In this document: in pieces, positions 41,407-53,866 of the stretch
Numbering within the stretch: position 1 is the stretch's first letter
Layout: every line of letters starts with the position of its first letter
Assembly: GCF_014066305.1 (NCBI RefSeq)
Contig: NW_023501042.1
Location: 930,001-994,000 of the forward strand
From: Letharia columbiana
Lineage: Eukaryota > Ascomycota > Lecanoromycetes > Lecanorales > Parmeliaceae
Direction: 5' to 3'
DNA: 64,000 nucleotides
Program-made: the position numbers and the translations under genes
Notes under the pieces: model-generated
Told to the model about the DNA's origin: nothing
Databases searched by the model: none
Seen by the model: only the letters and a program-made list of their open reading frames with translations

Positions 41407-42225
41407 ATGCGTCTCACGTCTCTTCTAGTCATATCAGCGCTCTCCTCTCTAACTCACATCTCCCATGCGTTTCCACTGAAACCCCAGGCACCTCCCAAAC
41501 AGCCTGCAGTCCGAAGGCGCGTCGCATATTCTGTTGTGGCCGTTGATGGAGGCTCAGTTTCCACACCTTTATCAACTTCGGTACCAGATCTCCTCACTCT
41601 CATCCAGACGTCGGACAGCGTTAAGACCGTCACCGCCTCCGCAAGCAGCACGCCACCGTTGATCGAAACGATTATAACGACGAAAATTGTCAGCGAAAAA
41701 GAGCCCGCAAAGACCGTGGATATAATTTTTACTCAAGATATCACGGAAAACCCTGCTCCGACAACATCTCCGTCCTACACCGTCGTCAATCCTGGAGAAA
41801 CACCAACATCATCGTCAACAGTGCCTCCCCCAAGCCAAACCTTTACCAGTGTTTCAAGTGTGAAATGCGTAATTTCGTTCTCCACCTCGACGCTATCCTC
41901 GGCCTCCACCTGGACCTCCATTCCGACTGTTTCTATGTCCTTGGCAAGCTCAAATCGGGCTTCGGAGGTTGCGCAGCCGGCAGAAGCAAAAAATCCGGAA
42001 GCAAAAGGCCCAGAAGCCGCTGCGAGCATTCCGTCTCCCCTTCAACCTCCACCTCCTGCTGTCATAAGTTCCAGCACTCTACCGACGGCTTCAACGAAGA
42101 CATACGATGATGGGATGTGGCATACTTCTTATCCGGTGTGGAATGCGACCTCAACATTGCTCTCGGGTGCGTCAGCAACGGCAGTCGGTACGGGCAGAGC
42201 ACAAAACCTCTGGAAAAAAGGCTGA
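41407..42225 (+). CDS. Secreted Ser/Thr-rich protein, unknown function
   Basis: 272 aa from the ATG at 41407, chosen because it places a clean signal peptide at the start (MRLTSLLVISALSSLTHISH, cleavage likely near AFP). The body is extremely Ser/Thr/Pro-rich (TTSPSYTVV, SSSTVPPPSQTFTSVSS), expected to be heavily O-mannosylated and extracellular or wall-associated. It has almost no cysteines and no GPI-type C-terminus (ends GRAQNLWKKG). A longer start at or after 41146 would add a second hydrophobic stretch (MFFLSSLSLVLPHAAFASAY). No domain recognised, and composition alone could mislead; moderately likely a real gene. Confidence 0.5.
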   Translation: MRLTSLLVISALSSLTHISHAFPLKPQAPPKQPAVRRRVAYSVVAVDGGSVSTPLSTSVPDLLTLIQTSDSVKTVTASASSTPPLIETIITTKIVSEKEPAKTVDIIFTQDITENPAPTTSPSYTVVNPGETPTSSSTVPPPSQTFTSVSSVKCVISFSTSTLSSASTWTSIPTVSMSLASSNRASEVAQPAEAKNPEAKGPEAAASIPSPLQPPPPAVISSSTLPTASTKTYDDGMWHTSYPVWNATSTLLSGASATAVGTGRAQNLWKKG

Positions 42226-42930
42226 AACCATGTCACACGGCACCTTTCAGACGTAAGACTGCGAACACACAAATTGTCTGTTATACGTCCGCTCCGAGTA
42301 GCTTCCCGAAAGTCATTAACAGCCGCAACCCATGCGGGGGCCCCACGACTGTGCGAGGCCAAATTTGATCTGCATGGAGTGACTTCTACAAGAAGCTTTC
42401 GATGCCTCTTGGCAGTGAGTGTAGCAGAGAGGCTGGAGGATCCCCCATTTTACGGAAATGCTGGACAAGAAGACGATGATTCGGTGGTACGATGGTTTGA
42501 TGGCTTGACGATTCTATGGTTCGAGATTAATAAAAGCCATGAAATGCGCGAGCGATTAACGATTTATGCACCAAAAAGTGTCTTACATAGCGAAGGGCGT
42601 TTTGAAGCGTGTGAGCTCGAGCTAGAGTTAGACCAATAGATTAATGGCAACGACATGAAAGTAATGGCAGAACTAAAGAAACCGTTCCGGTGGTTTCCAC
42701 ATCACTTGAACCTGCCAATGAAATAGTTACCATGTTCTGTGTGTACAGAAATAACTGAGTTGGCTGTCTTTTCCCCAGGCTTTAGCTCCGTCTCGGCATA
42801 TACGGAAACCCTTAGCGCGGCTCAAATAGTAATGCTCAACAACGAACCACGAATGTTTTTACAGGCATTGCATAGGTGAAAGTGCTTGCAGCAAAGCACA
42901 AGCTGCCAACTGCAACATCCCGCCATCAAA
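42226..42930. other. Intergenic, no supported gene
   Basis: A 121-codon plus-strand frame at 42274-42639 lacks an ATG near its start and has no family resemblance. No repeats obvious. Confidence 0.45.
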
Positions 42931-45922
42931 ATGTCCGACCGCATGGGTTCCCCTCCGGCCATTGAGGATCAAGCTAGGCTACTCGAAGATGCCTTGGTCC
43001 TGGTACGGCAACAAACACACCTCATGCGCAAGTGCTTGGAGACCCCAGGCAAGCTCATGGATGCATTGAAGTGCAGGTATGAAGCTCGAAACTTATGAAT
43101 GCTCTCAATGCTTTGAAAGACAACAGGGCTGACTGCAAGCTGTCTCCATAAAGCTCCACACTTGTGTCCGAGCTTCGGACAAGCAGCCTAGGACCTAAAC
43201 AGTATTACGAGCTTTATATGTCTGTCTTCGACGCTCTCAGGCACCTGTCCGTCTACCTCCGCGAATCTCACCCTGTCAATCATCTGGCAGATCTGTATGA
43301 ATTAGTCCAGTATGCAGGAAATATCGTACCTCGACTGTACCTCATGATCACTGTTGGAACTGTATATATGGGAATTGAAGATGCGCCTGTAAAAGAGATT
43401 ATGAAAGACATGATGGAAATGAGTCGAGGGGTACAACATCCAATACGCGGTCTGTTCCTCCGATATTATCTCTCTGGACAGGCAAGAGATTCGTTGCCTG
43501 CAGGGAGTGGGGATGGGCCGGAAGGAAATCTTCAGGATTCAATATCGTTCATATTGACAAATTTTGTTGAAATGAACAAGTTGTGGGTAAGGCTGCAACA
43601 CCAGGGACATTCGAGAGAGAGGGAACAGAGAACGAAGGAAAGGCAAGAGTTACAGCTACTGGTGGGAAATAATCTGGTACGACTGAGTCAACTAGTCGAC
43701 CTCGATGCATACAAGACGGTCATTCTGCAACCGCTTCTGGAGCAAGTCGTTCAATGTAGAGACGTTTTAGCACAAGAGTATCTTCTAGAAGGTTTGCACA
43801 CCGGCACAAGCGTGCTTTACATTCAGCAACTAATACGAGATCTAGTGATAACGCAGGTATTTCCAGACGAATTCCATCTTAATACTTTGGATCAATTGCT
43901 CTCTGCAATTGCTCGATTGAATCCACACGTCAATATCAAAGCGATAGTAATTGGCCTGATGGATCGATTATCATCGTATGCTGCGCGAGAAGCAGAGTTA
44001 GAATCACCCGAAGACCGCAAGCAAACAGAAGAAGAAGCCACTACCAGATTACTGGAGAAACTCCGAGTATCGAAAGGGAACGAGATGCCGCAAGCAAAGG
44101 CTGATGGGACCGAGGCAAAGCAAACGAATGGCGAGCAAGTCAATGGCGATAAGCCGACAGAACTACCGTCGAGCGAGATTGAAGGTCAGCCAGACGAGAA
44201 CTCAAAAAAACCCGCCACCTCTGAAGAAGATGGTGACAAGCCACCCTTGAGCAAGAACCGAGGCATACCTGAAGATGTCAAGCTTTATGAGATTTTTTAC
44301 GAACAAGTCGTCAACTTGGTCAATACGCAGCGTTTACACATCCAAGATACTATCGCTTTGCTCGTCTCCTTATCCAAACTTGCTCTGTGAGTAAGGGTGT
44401 CTTCCAGATGGAACGCAGCTAACACGATAATAGAAACATATATCCCGAACGGCTAGGTAGCCTCACCCTTTTCGAGATTCGGATTTGTTGCTAATTGAAG
44501 CGCAGAATATGTCGACCAGATACTTTCGTACGCCAGCGAAAAAGTTGCACAGTTTGCGAACAGTGCCGACCTGCATTCAGCGCCTACACAATCGAACATT
44601 TTGGCTCTTCTTCTCGCACCAATCAAATCCTATGTTTCTTTGTACACAGCCCTAGCTCTCCCAAACTTCATACCCCTTCTTCACGTACAGACGTATCCTA
44701 CGCGCCGTGCAGTCGCTTGTGAGGTGGTTCAAAACCTCCTCCGCAATCAGACTAGAATCTCGTCATCCGAACAACTAGACGACGTACTTGAAATTTTGAG
44801 AGTGCTCATAAAGGAAGGCATCCAGCAGCCCGCTGGCTATCCCGGTGTCCCAAGTCAGCGACGAGGTGCCGAGACAGACGAGACAGTAACAGAGCAAGGA
44901 TTGCTTGCTAGACTGGTGCACCTTATCCAATCGCCCGACAACGATATACAGTTCAAGCTGCTCCAAGCTGCTCGCAACGCCTTTTCGGATGGCAACGAAC
45001 GCATCAAGTACACTACGCCTGCTTTACTCACCTCATCCCTCAAGCTCGCCCGCAGATACAAAATAAGAGAACATTACGACGACAGCTGGCAATCCCAATC
45101 CTCCGCACTCTACAAATTCATGCACTCGTCGATATCTGCGCTTTATACCCGCAATGGCGCCGCTGATTTATGTCTCCGCCTTTTCGTGGCCTGCGGTCAA
45201 GTGGCCGACCAAGCAGGCTTTGAAGAGGTGGCCTATGAATTCTTCGCGCAAGCATTTACAATATATGAGGAAGCTATCAGCGATTCGAGGGCTCAGTTCC
45301 AAGCCGTTTGCGTGATTGCAGGCGCGCTGCATTCCACCAGAGGATTCGGAAAAGAGAATTATGATACGCTAATTACCAAATGCGCGTTACATGGCAGTAA
45401 ACTGTTGAAGAAGCCGGATCAGTGTCGAGCTGTATATTTGGCCAGTCATCTCTGGTGGGCCGTGGAGATTCCGGCGAAAGGCGAGGAGGATGCCAAGAAT
45501 GTAGGTTGAATCGATGCATCGATCACGGCGAGTGACGGCTGATATTTGATCAGCTCTATCGAGACGGCAAGCGCGTGCTTGAATGTCTACAGCGCGCGCT
45601 CCGCGTGGCAGATGCTTGTATGGATACCGCAGTGTCAGTGGAGCTGTTCGTGGAGATCTTGAATAGATATGTATATTACTTCGATCAGCAAAATGAGACG
45701 GTGGGCCTAATTCCAGGAACATGACAGCGTCATCAAGACGTACTGACGGTGAAGTAGGTGACGACGAAATACCTAAACGGCCTTATCGAGCTCATACATT
45801 CGAATCTGCAAACGAACCAGGAAAGTTCGAGCTTAGAGGCTCCGAAAAAGCACTTCCAGAGAACGCTGGATTACATCCAGAGCAGGGAGTATGAAGGCGT
45901 TGTACTACAAGCTAAGCAGTAG
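42931..45922 (+). CDS. VPS35: Retromer subunit Vps35
   Basis: Core subunit of the retromer cargo-recognition complex on endosomes. 902 aa. Exons 42931-43076, 43154-44386, 44434-44456 (23 nt), 44506-45500, 45554-45700, 45758-45922, all in phase. N-terminal [20 protein letters not shown], then [20 protein letters not shown] and [20 protein letters not shown], which contains the PRLYL motif used for Vps26 binding. The central HEAT-like region is followed by a hydrophilic insert (about residues 370-430, Glu/Lys/Pro-rich) typical of fungal Vps35. C-terminal solenoid: [60 protein letters not shown], and [12 protein letters not shown] for Vps29 contact. The short third exon (NIYPERL) and every junction restore family sequence. 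Confidence 0.95.
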
Positions 45923-46454
45923 ACTGGGTATGGTTTAGGGAATTCTTGCAGACGCTGCCTGCTGGCTCCAAGCCTTTAAGGCTTTGCCTCGATGTACTCT
46001 AAACTGTAAGATGAACAAGCCAAGCGGTACAAAGCTCCCATGGTGACACATTCGCCGGGCAAAATTATTCTTCTCCCTGTCTTTCCTGGGCAAGTACGCG
46101 AACGCTGGTGGTGATCTTTGGGGTTTTTCCACCCGCTTTTCCATTTACTCTCACGCTCTCTAGTTTCTTCATACGGAAGCTAGCGAGGGTCAGTATTTAT
46201 TATGTCTTCACGACATCCCAACATCACTTGGCAAGTGGAGCAGATGGACAGTCGTCTCTCTCGTTTCCTCCTTGAATGTTGACTCTGGCTGCTCAAAATT
46301 TATTTGTACTAGAGACTGTACAACGACGGGAAGCCACGTACAGAAGGGTTGCAAGTTCGAAGCCAAATAGAAGCGATCCTCATCCGACGGACCTGAAGCG
46401 TAATATCATGTTACCGAAGGGGGAGGTATGAGCGTATATGGTTACCGTCACGCT
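45923..46454. other. Convergent spacer
   Basis: About 530 nt between VPS35 and the PAQR gene; no gene or repeat recognised. Confidence 0.5.
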
Positions 46455-47729
46455 CTAGCATTTGGACGATGTCCGTGCATGGTGGAAAGCGGTCAACAGG
46501 CCTATGAGTTGTGACATTGCGGCCAGGGTTATTAGGACACTGGTAGATTTCAGAGTCAGTGTTTTCTTAACACGACACAGAAAGGAGTCATGAGACACGT
46601 TGAAGGAGTAAGCTGGGGCTTGCCGGAACGTTTTGCTGTTGAGACATATCTTGCGACTTGGAAAGCAATTCGGATTGGGGAATGACAACTCAGAAATGCG
46701 TCTTACTGGAATATTTGATGGGAGCTCCCCCAGATATCATATCTCCCAGGCTGGAACCTCTCAGGTACACGTGCCTTGTATCTTGGATCAGCCTTTCAGT
46801 GCAGACACGGAGATTTGAGGAGCGAAAACACACAGCATAAATGGCGGCTCCTAAGATGTAGAGGAAACCTTGCAACAGGACCCAATCAAGACCAATCGAA
46901 TATCTCATCTGCTCAAGTCCATACATATACACTCCATGCAAGACTGGGAAGATGGCGGAGAGACCGAAACCGAGAAACATGCCTGCTCGAAATGATCGCC
47001 AAAGAGGGGAGCGGAATTTTGGGTTCAGGGATACAACAGCGCAGGCGATGCCGATTGTAGAGATCTACGGACCCGTTGTTCAGAAATGGATCGTTGCGGG
47101 GCTACTCTACGTTTTATTTAAACGTACCATGCCCCAGTAGAATCTTTGCAGCATTGGCTCACAATAGAAGCCATAATATACGCTCGGCACGAAACTTCCA
47201 GAAATGAGAATGACGATGCCCAGGTAATCGATTTGATTTCCCCATTGATTGATCTGCGAACTTAGATTGGGAAGAAGCATGCTGTCAGGGGTAGCCGTAC
47301 CTTTGGTGAATGATTCGATACCGTGTGGTAGGTAGCACTTATGCCTAAGCATGTGACAGCACCGGAAAAGAAGAATAAGAAGGCTATGGTATCGGCCGAT
47401 GTGACCGCGTGTCGTTCGAAGGCATAAAGAGACAGGGCGATGAAGAAAAAAATCCAAGCAGCGGAAAGGTGAGAGTGGATATTGACGGATTCGTTATGCA
47501 GTTGAAATAGACTCTGGAAAGAAGTGAAGACCGAATTCGATGTCGGACGGTAATGGGTCAAGATGAAATGGTTATCTTGTCGCCAGGCAGGTAGCTCATC
47601 ATAATTGAGCAGGAAATTGGTTACAGGCCGGCTTCTGAATGCAGTATCCGCTTCCTGCACGGTCAGGAGGCTGTGAAGGGTCTCAATGGGTGTCGTTTTG
47701 GCGCGTGAAGGGATACGACGGGTGGCCAT
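46455..47729 (-). CDS. PAQR-family (Izh/adiponectin-receptor-like) membrane protein
   Basis: Seven-TM PAQR/hemolysin-III family protein, like yeast Izh proteins (zinc and lipid homeostasis) and animal adiponectin receptors. 312 aa; exons (minus) 47729-47301, 47253-47128, 47064-46834, 46774-46707, 46539-46455, all in phase. Motifs: NYDELPAWRQDNHFILTHYR before TM1, HNESVNIHSHL, the first metal site in GISATYHTVSNHS, INQWGNQIDYLGIVILISGS with conserved Asp, and SSHQIFHVL supplying the HxxxH metal site, rebuilt across the last intron. TM7 is ITLAAMSQLIGLLTAFHH. The second exon starts at an AG placed 12 nt after another possible AG; only this one keeps the family sequence. Confidence 0.88.
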
Positions 47730-48220
47730 TATAATACTTTACTTTTTATTATTGCACGCTCCAGCAGTTGTCAAATGCTGTTTCACCATGTCACGTGACT
47801 CAAGTCAGGATGGCGGGCATCCGGCAGAGGCATGCAGCTAAACTTCAAGTAATCCCTGCGTGTGTCTTCTGCGCGTTCAACCTTTCTACTCCGTACCCAC
47901 ATAACAACTGCAAGGACTGCAACCGTGCCACCCAAAACCGATCGTTTCTTGTAGTATGGTCGCACAATTTCCAAGACACCACTCCGGCCTTGGCTTTCAA
48001 GCTTCAGGTGTCTTGGTCGATCTCTCGTAGCTAAGGCCCAATCCTCGGTTTGCAAGCTCAACCAAGCACCAAGCACCAAGCTAACTACCAATCGATTCGC
48101 ATAAAGACTGTATTTCAATGCTATTCGCAGTGCCTTCCCTGCTCGCATTGCACTCTTCGCGGCAATTTCCCTGCGAATTGATGGGACACCCAGTCACGTC
48201 CAACAGCTGACCCTATCGCT
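47730..48220. other. Divergent upstream region
   Basis: About 490 nt shared by the PAQR gene and the CSN8-like gene. A 121-codon minus-strand frame at 47783-48148 looks spurious. Confidence 0.45.
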
Positions 48221-49178
48221 ATGGAACCCGGCTTAGAACCCTACCGTCCACCTAGGGGGATGAGTAGACTCAAGCAAGTTTCCGTGGATCCTCTGGAAAG
48301 CATAGGCTTACCCTCGAAAGGCGATAACAGGTCCGTAAATTGCTCTGTTATCAGGTTGCGCTGACGCGTTCCGTAGGCTGCTAAATTTCAAGACGCAAGA
48401 AGAATACTTCCGCAAAGTCGTTGACAGATACGAACGGTGCCATCCTCATGGTGGCGATAACGACACTCTCGACGGAGCATTTGCCTCTCTTTCCATCGAT
48501 GGGATTTCTGAGAATCGCTCTGATCGGCCCAACCCCATTTCAGAGGCAAAAGCTTCAGGGAGTGCACCTCAAGTCTCAACAGAAGACTCGAGAGAACAGT
48601 CAGTGATATTGATGGCTATGCGAAAAGTTCGTGAAGCAATCGTAGCTTCAGCCCGCAAAGACATGTTTGCCTTACGAGCATATGCTTTCTTGATCCGCGC
48701 TACTATACTGATGAGACACATGGAATCTTACCATCCAGCGTTGCTGCATCTATTACGCAATATACATCCTGTAACTCCATTGACCGCATCTGAATACCAC
48801 GAGTTCATGGGATTCTATATACTCGACGTGTCATGCCGGCAGAACAATCTAGCTACAGCATTTGAAGTGAAATGTCGCTACAATTATAAGAATGTAAGAG
48901 TTGAAGCAGTGCTCAAGGCTCTTGTTCACGATAACTGGTATGCGTTCTGGAAAGTGAAAACATTGATGAGCTGTCATCAGCAACGGCTGTTGGAGTACAG
49001 TGAGGAAGGGATGAGACGGCGCGCTCTAGAGTGCTTGGGGAAGAGCTACTTGAGCGTTGACCCAGGGTTTCTAGAGAGGTCGGCACAACGACGATGGCGG
49101 GAGCTCAAGGAGAAAAGCAACGTGGATTGGCGGCTGGAAGGGGACGTCGTTACTATCAGACAGATCAAACGGAAATGA
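48221..49178 (+). CDS. CSN8/PSMD8-like (PCI-type) fungal protein
   Basis: 303 aa; exons 48221-48330 and 48377-49178. The 46-nt intron has a weak donor (GTCCGT) but a CTGAC branch and CGTAG acceptor, and joins GLPSKGDNR to LLNFKTQEEYFRKVV in phase. The C-terminal two-thirds is an alpha-helical domain resembling CSN8/PSMD8/eIF3K-type proteins: AMRKVREAIVASARKDMFAL, LIRATILMRHMESYHPALLH, FMGFYILDVSCRQNNLATAF, VLKALVHDNWYAFWKVK. It ends with a winged-helix-like block (DWRLEGDVVTIRQIK). This fits a widespread but uncharacterised filamentous-fungal protein; a role in the COP9 signalosome or proteasome lid is only a guess. Confidence 0.65.
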
Positions 49179-49616
49179 TATGAACATGCGACTCTTCTGG
49201 ACCTCATTTATCCGAGAAACCAGCACAGTTCATCCTACGAGCCAGCAGAGCAACGAGCAGTATTGCTTCTGATGCCAGCATACAGGCTTCATAAGCAAGC
49301 AGGGGCGCTTCGGGGAAATCATTCCGTCATGAGGGGACAGTTCGAAGATTTCTCAACTTTGGAGAGAAGCGATTGCTCGTATGTATCAAAACAATTTGCC
49401 TGGGTGACCTTGCGGTGCGCTAGGAGAAAGGTTTTCCCGTATGCAGAGTGGGCTCCTGACAACGTCATGCCTCGGCTGCCGCAGAAACCTAACTCTTCGT
49501 AGAAATACCGCTCAAAACCTCATTCAATGACTGCTTGGACCTTCGCAATTGGCTACAACTTCTTTCGACCCCAAGCCTGGAGATTCTGTCAATCCACTTG
49601 CTGAAAGTCCTTAACC
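49179..49616. other. Intergenic, no gene recognised
   Basis: About 440 nt between two plus-strand genes; presumed terminator of the CSN8-like gene and promoter of the dehydrogenase. Confidence 0.5.
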
Positions 49617-50793
49617 ATGGCAGAGAAGCGTGTCGCTCAGATTGCCGGGCACCTCTTTGCCAAGGGTATGCTGGGTGGTCAGGTGGCCATCATAACAGGC
49701 TCAGGCCAAGGCATTGGGGCAGAAGCCGCGCAATTGTTTGCACGTGAGGGCGCAAAAGTTGTGGTGCAGGATATAGATGCCGGTACTTCTCCGCCAAGTT
49801 GCTGTACCGTTCCCCGGCATGAACGCTGATGAACCTTTAATGAATAGCTAAGGCGAACGCAGTCGCACAAGCCATCAATGACGCAGGCGGACAAGCAATA
49901 GCTGTGCCTGGCGATATGTTAAACGCACAGTACATTGACGAGCTTGTGAAGAAAGCCGCCGAATTTGGAGGGGGCAAGATCCACATTATAGTCAACAATG
50001 CTGGCTTCACTTGGGACGGAGTAATACACAAGGTATGGGCCTTATTCCAGAAGCCGATTCCGATTCTGAGTCCGAAACCGGGAATGTATGGTTGTTAATG
50101 GTATGGGCCAGATGACGGACAAACAATGGGACACCATCATCGCTTTACACAATACCGCACCGTTCAAACTTGTCAGAGCAGCCGCCCCGTATTTCAGAGT
50201 CAAGGACGGAGAGCCGAGAAATATCATCAACATCAGCAGTACGAGTGGAATTAATGGCAACGCGTATGGGATCAGAAAAAAAACCGTTGAGATATCTCAC
50301 TGATAGACACTAGAGGACAAGCCAATTATGGACTTGCGAAAGCAGGCGTGACCGGTCTTTCGAAAGTCATAGCGAAAGAATGGGGTCCTTCGTTTGGTGT
50401 CCGTGCAAATACGTATTTCTCCCTCGCTGTTCTTCCTTGTCGCTTCCTTCCAGTTGACCACCTGCCATTACAGCGTCGCCTTTGGCCACATCCTAACACG
50501 CCTCACAGCCGCCAAAGAAGAAGGCGCCTTTGTGACGACCCCGGATGGTAACCAGGTTGCCCTTGGAATACCTAGGGCGCAGAAAGAAGCCGCAGGGAGC
50601 AATTCATATGCCGACATTCCTCTCAGAAGACCAGGCACCGCAACGGAAGCAGCCAGTGCAATTTTGGCAGTTGCTAGTCCTTTATTTTCGTATGTGAATG
50701 GCCAGACTATCATGGTAAGGTCTCTATTCTACGGTTTGGATAGGAGGGAGTATTGGCTGATAAATACAGGTGACTGGAGGTAGAAACATGTAA
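49617..50793 (+). CDS. Short-chain dehydrogenase/reductase (3-oxoacyl-ACP reductase-like)
   Basis: NAD(P)-dependent SDR, 288 aa. Exons 49617-49782, 49848-50032, 50112-50263, 50314-50412, 50474-50714, 50770-50793; all junctions phase correctly. The last exon is 24 nt and encodes VTGGRNM plus stop. Classical SDR motifs: TGSGQGIG cofactor loop (about 29-36), HIIVNNAG, IINISSTSG with the catalytic Ser, and YGLAKAG with the catalytic Tyr and Lys. Downstream GHILTRLTAAKEEGAF and PLRRPGTATEAASAILAVAS are typical of the FabG-like fungal group. Substrate not inferable. Not part of an obvious cluster. Its 3' end faces DPM1. Confidence 0.88.
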
Positions 50794-51506
50794 GAGTATT
50801 ACTGTATAGAAGGGATTTGTCCCTGAGCACTGGCGTCCGGGGGAGATGATTTTGGGATCGGGGGTCGAATTTAATTTCATCTCATCGAGAAGCTGCTGAC
50901 GCAATGGAATCTGCTCGGACAAGATCTGTCCTAGACTGGCATCTTTCTGGTGAATTCGAACGCATTTGTTAACCAAGACCGTGTATATGCCGAACAAGGG
51001 GGGAGGAGGGGGGGAGATAAGGATCTTCTCCGCCGGCTCCATGTCCCAGCACCACAACTTGTTACAGATATAGGATAGCCAGCGGTTCAAGTTGCTGGAA
51101 CCTACGGCAAACGTGGACGATATATCACTGTAGGTAGGATGCCCCATTGTTTGTAGTTTGACATGCACCTTAGCCCCTTCGAACCCATGTGCAAGCTACA
51201 ATTGGGTTCGACTCCGAACTGGACCCCTTGGTTGCTCAATAGAATCATGCTAATAGATCCGCTGCTGATAAATTATACTCTGTCTTCAATTTCTAATACC
51301 AATACTGACGGTTTGTCCTCGATTCGTTTTCTGGGAGGTTTGAGGGCGATGGTACACAAACGTTAGCAGTTCGGATTTGCAAATTCGGAAACATTCATAT
51401 GTCAGAAACGCCTGAACGCCAATATTATGATTGTCGGACAGCATTAGTAACCCTTTTGAAGAACCAAGACACGGGGTATATTCCCATTACAACGCCGTAT
51501 CAGGCC
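50794..51506. other. Convergent region, no supported gene
   Basis: A 152-codon minus-strand frame (50710-51168) overlaps the last exons of the dehydrogenase and has no family match; I consider it doubtful. Contains short runs of G (51000-51014). Confidence 0.4.
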
Positions 51507-53063
<1,557 letters not shown>

Positions 53064-53275
53064 GCTCCTCCTCCTCCTCCTCCTCCTCCTCCCTCCTCCT
53101 CCTCCTCCTCCTCCTCCTCCTCCTCCTCCTCCTCCTCTCTTCTCTCTCTTCTCTTCTTTTCCTCCTTTTCTTCTTTCTCTTTCTTTCCTTCTTTTTCTCC
53201 TTTTTCTCCTTTTTCTCCTTTTTCTCCTTTTTCTCCTTTCTCTTATTTTCCTTAATTTCCTTAATTTCCTTAATT
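53064..53275. repeat. Polypyrimidine micro/minisatellite
   Basis: About 210 nt with almost only C and T on the plus strand. First a CTC/TCC triplet run (53064 to about 53137, one interruption near 53091), then irregular CT, then a 9-nt unit TTTTTCTCC in about five copies (about 53189-53240), then TTAATTTCC in three copies (to about 53275). Proline/serine/leucine-rich open frames across it are artefacts of the repeat. Confidence 0.9.
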
Positions 53276-53665
53276 AATTCTTCTTTCCTCTTTTGCCTTA
53301 CTGTTATAAGTAGATTCGCTCTTAGAAGTATTAATAGAACGGTCCTTTTTCATATGCAAACCTATTATATTACTCTTTCCATCCTATATAAATTTCGTAT
53401 CCGAATCAAAACCGCCGTCCGAGTCGGAATTTACTGGCCGATTATCAGAGACCAGCTCTTCTTATAAAACATGGCGCTTTTAGAGAAATCGAACTTTATT
53501 ACTTGGCCGGTTAGTGAAAAGAGAAAAGGGAGGCTATGTGTTGGAGAGCGCCCAATATTCAGCTCAGTACGTAGTTTCCAATCGCCGTAAGTACATTTTT
53601 TGACTTCAGAAAATCTACATACCTCTCACTCCACCGTTACCCCACCACTTCCTCAGCAGCCTCGG

Positions 53666-53866
53666 GACCGAAGAGCTTTGACACTAAATAAAGAGGAATG
53701 GGAGATTGTAAAAATTGTCGGCAAATGACAGACGGGTATGGGCTACGAATACAAGGTGCGTTGGAACATGTCGCTGCCCAGATGCGAGTTAAGGAACGCG
53801 CAGCGGCTGCTGGAAGACTTTGAGGCACAAGTTAAAGGGCAGCGTATAGGGAAGAGTCGGTAATCG
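53666..53866 (+). pseudogene. Chromodomain relic, probably from an LTR retrotransposon
   Basis: Plus-strand reading from about 53666 gives RALTLNKEEWEIVKIVGK, a TGA at 53726-53728, then QTGMGYEYKVRWN and RCELRNAQRLLEDFEA. This resembles the C-terminal chromodomain of fungal Gypsy integrases (WEVEKI...YEYKVRWKDTW...NAQ.LL.EF). No integrase or reverse transcriptase is adjacent, so it is an isolated fragment. Assignment is by pattern only. Confidence 0.45.

Noticed and set aside
42274..42639. 121-codon plus-strand ORF
   Set aside because: Lacks an ATG near its start and shows no conserved pattern.
47783..48148. 121-codon minus-strand ORF upstream of the PAQR gene
   Set aside because: Sits in the divergent promoter region, with no family resemblance and no splice partner.
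50710..51168. 152-codon minus-strand ORF
   Set aside because: Overlaps the final exons of the dehydrogenase, no recognisable domain, and convergent location; not enough support to call a gene.
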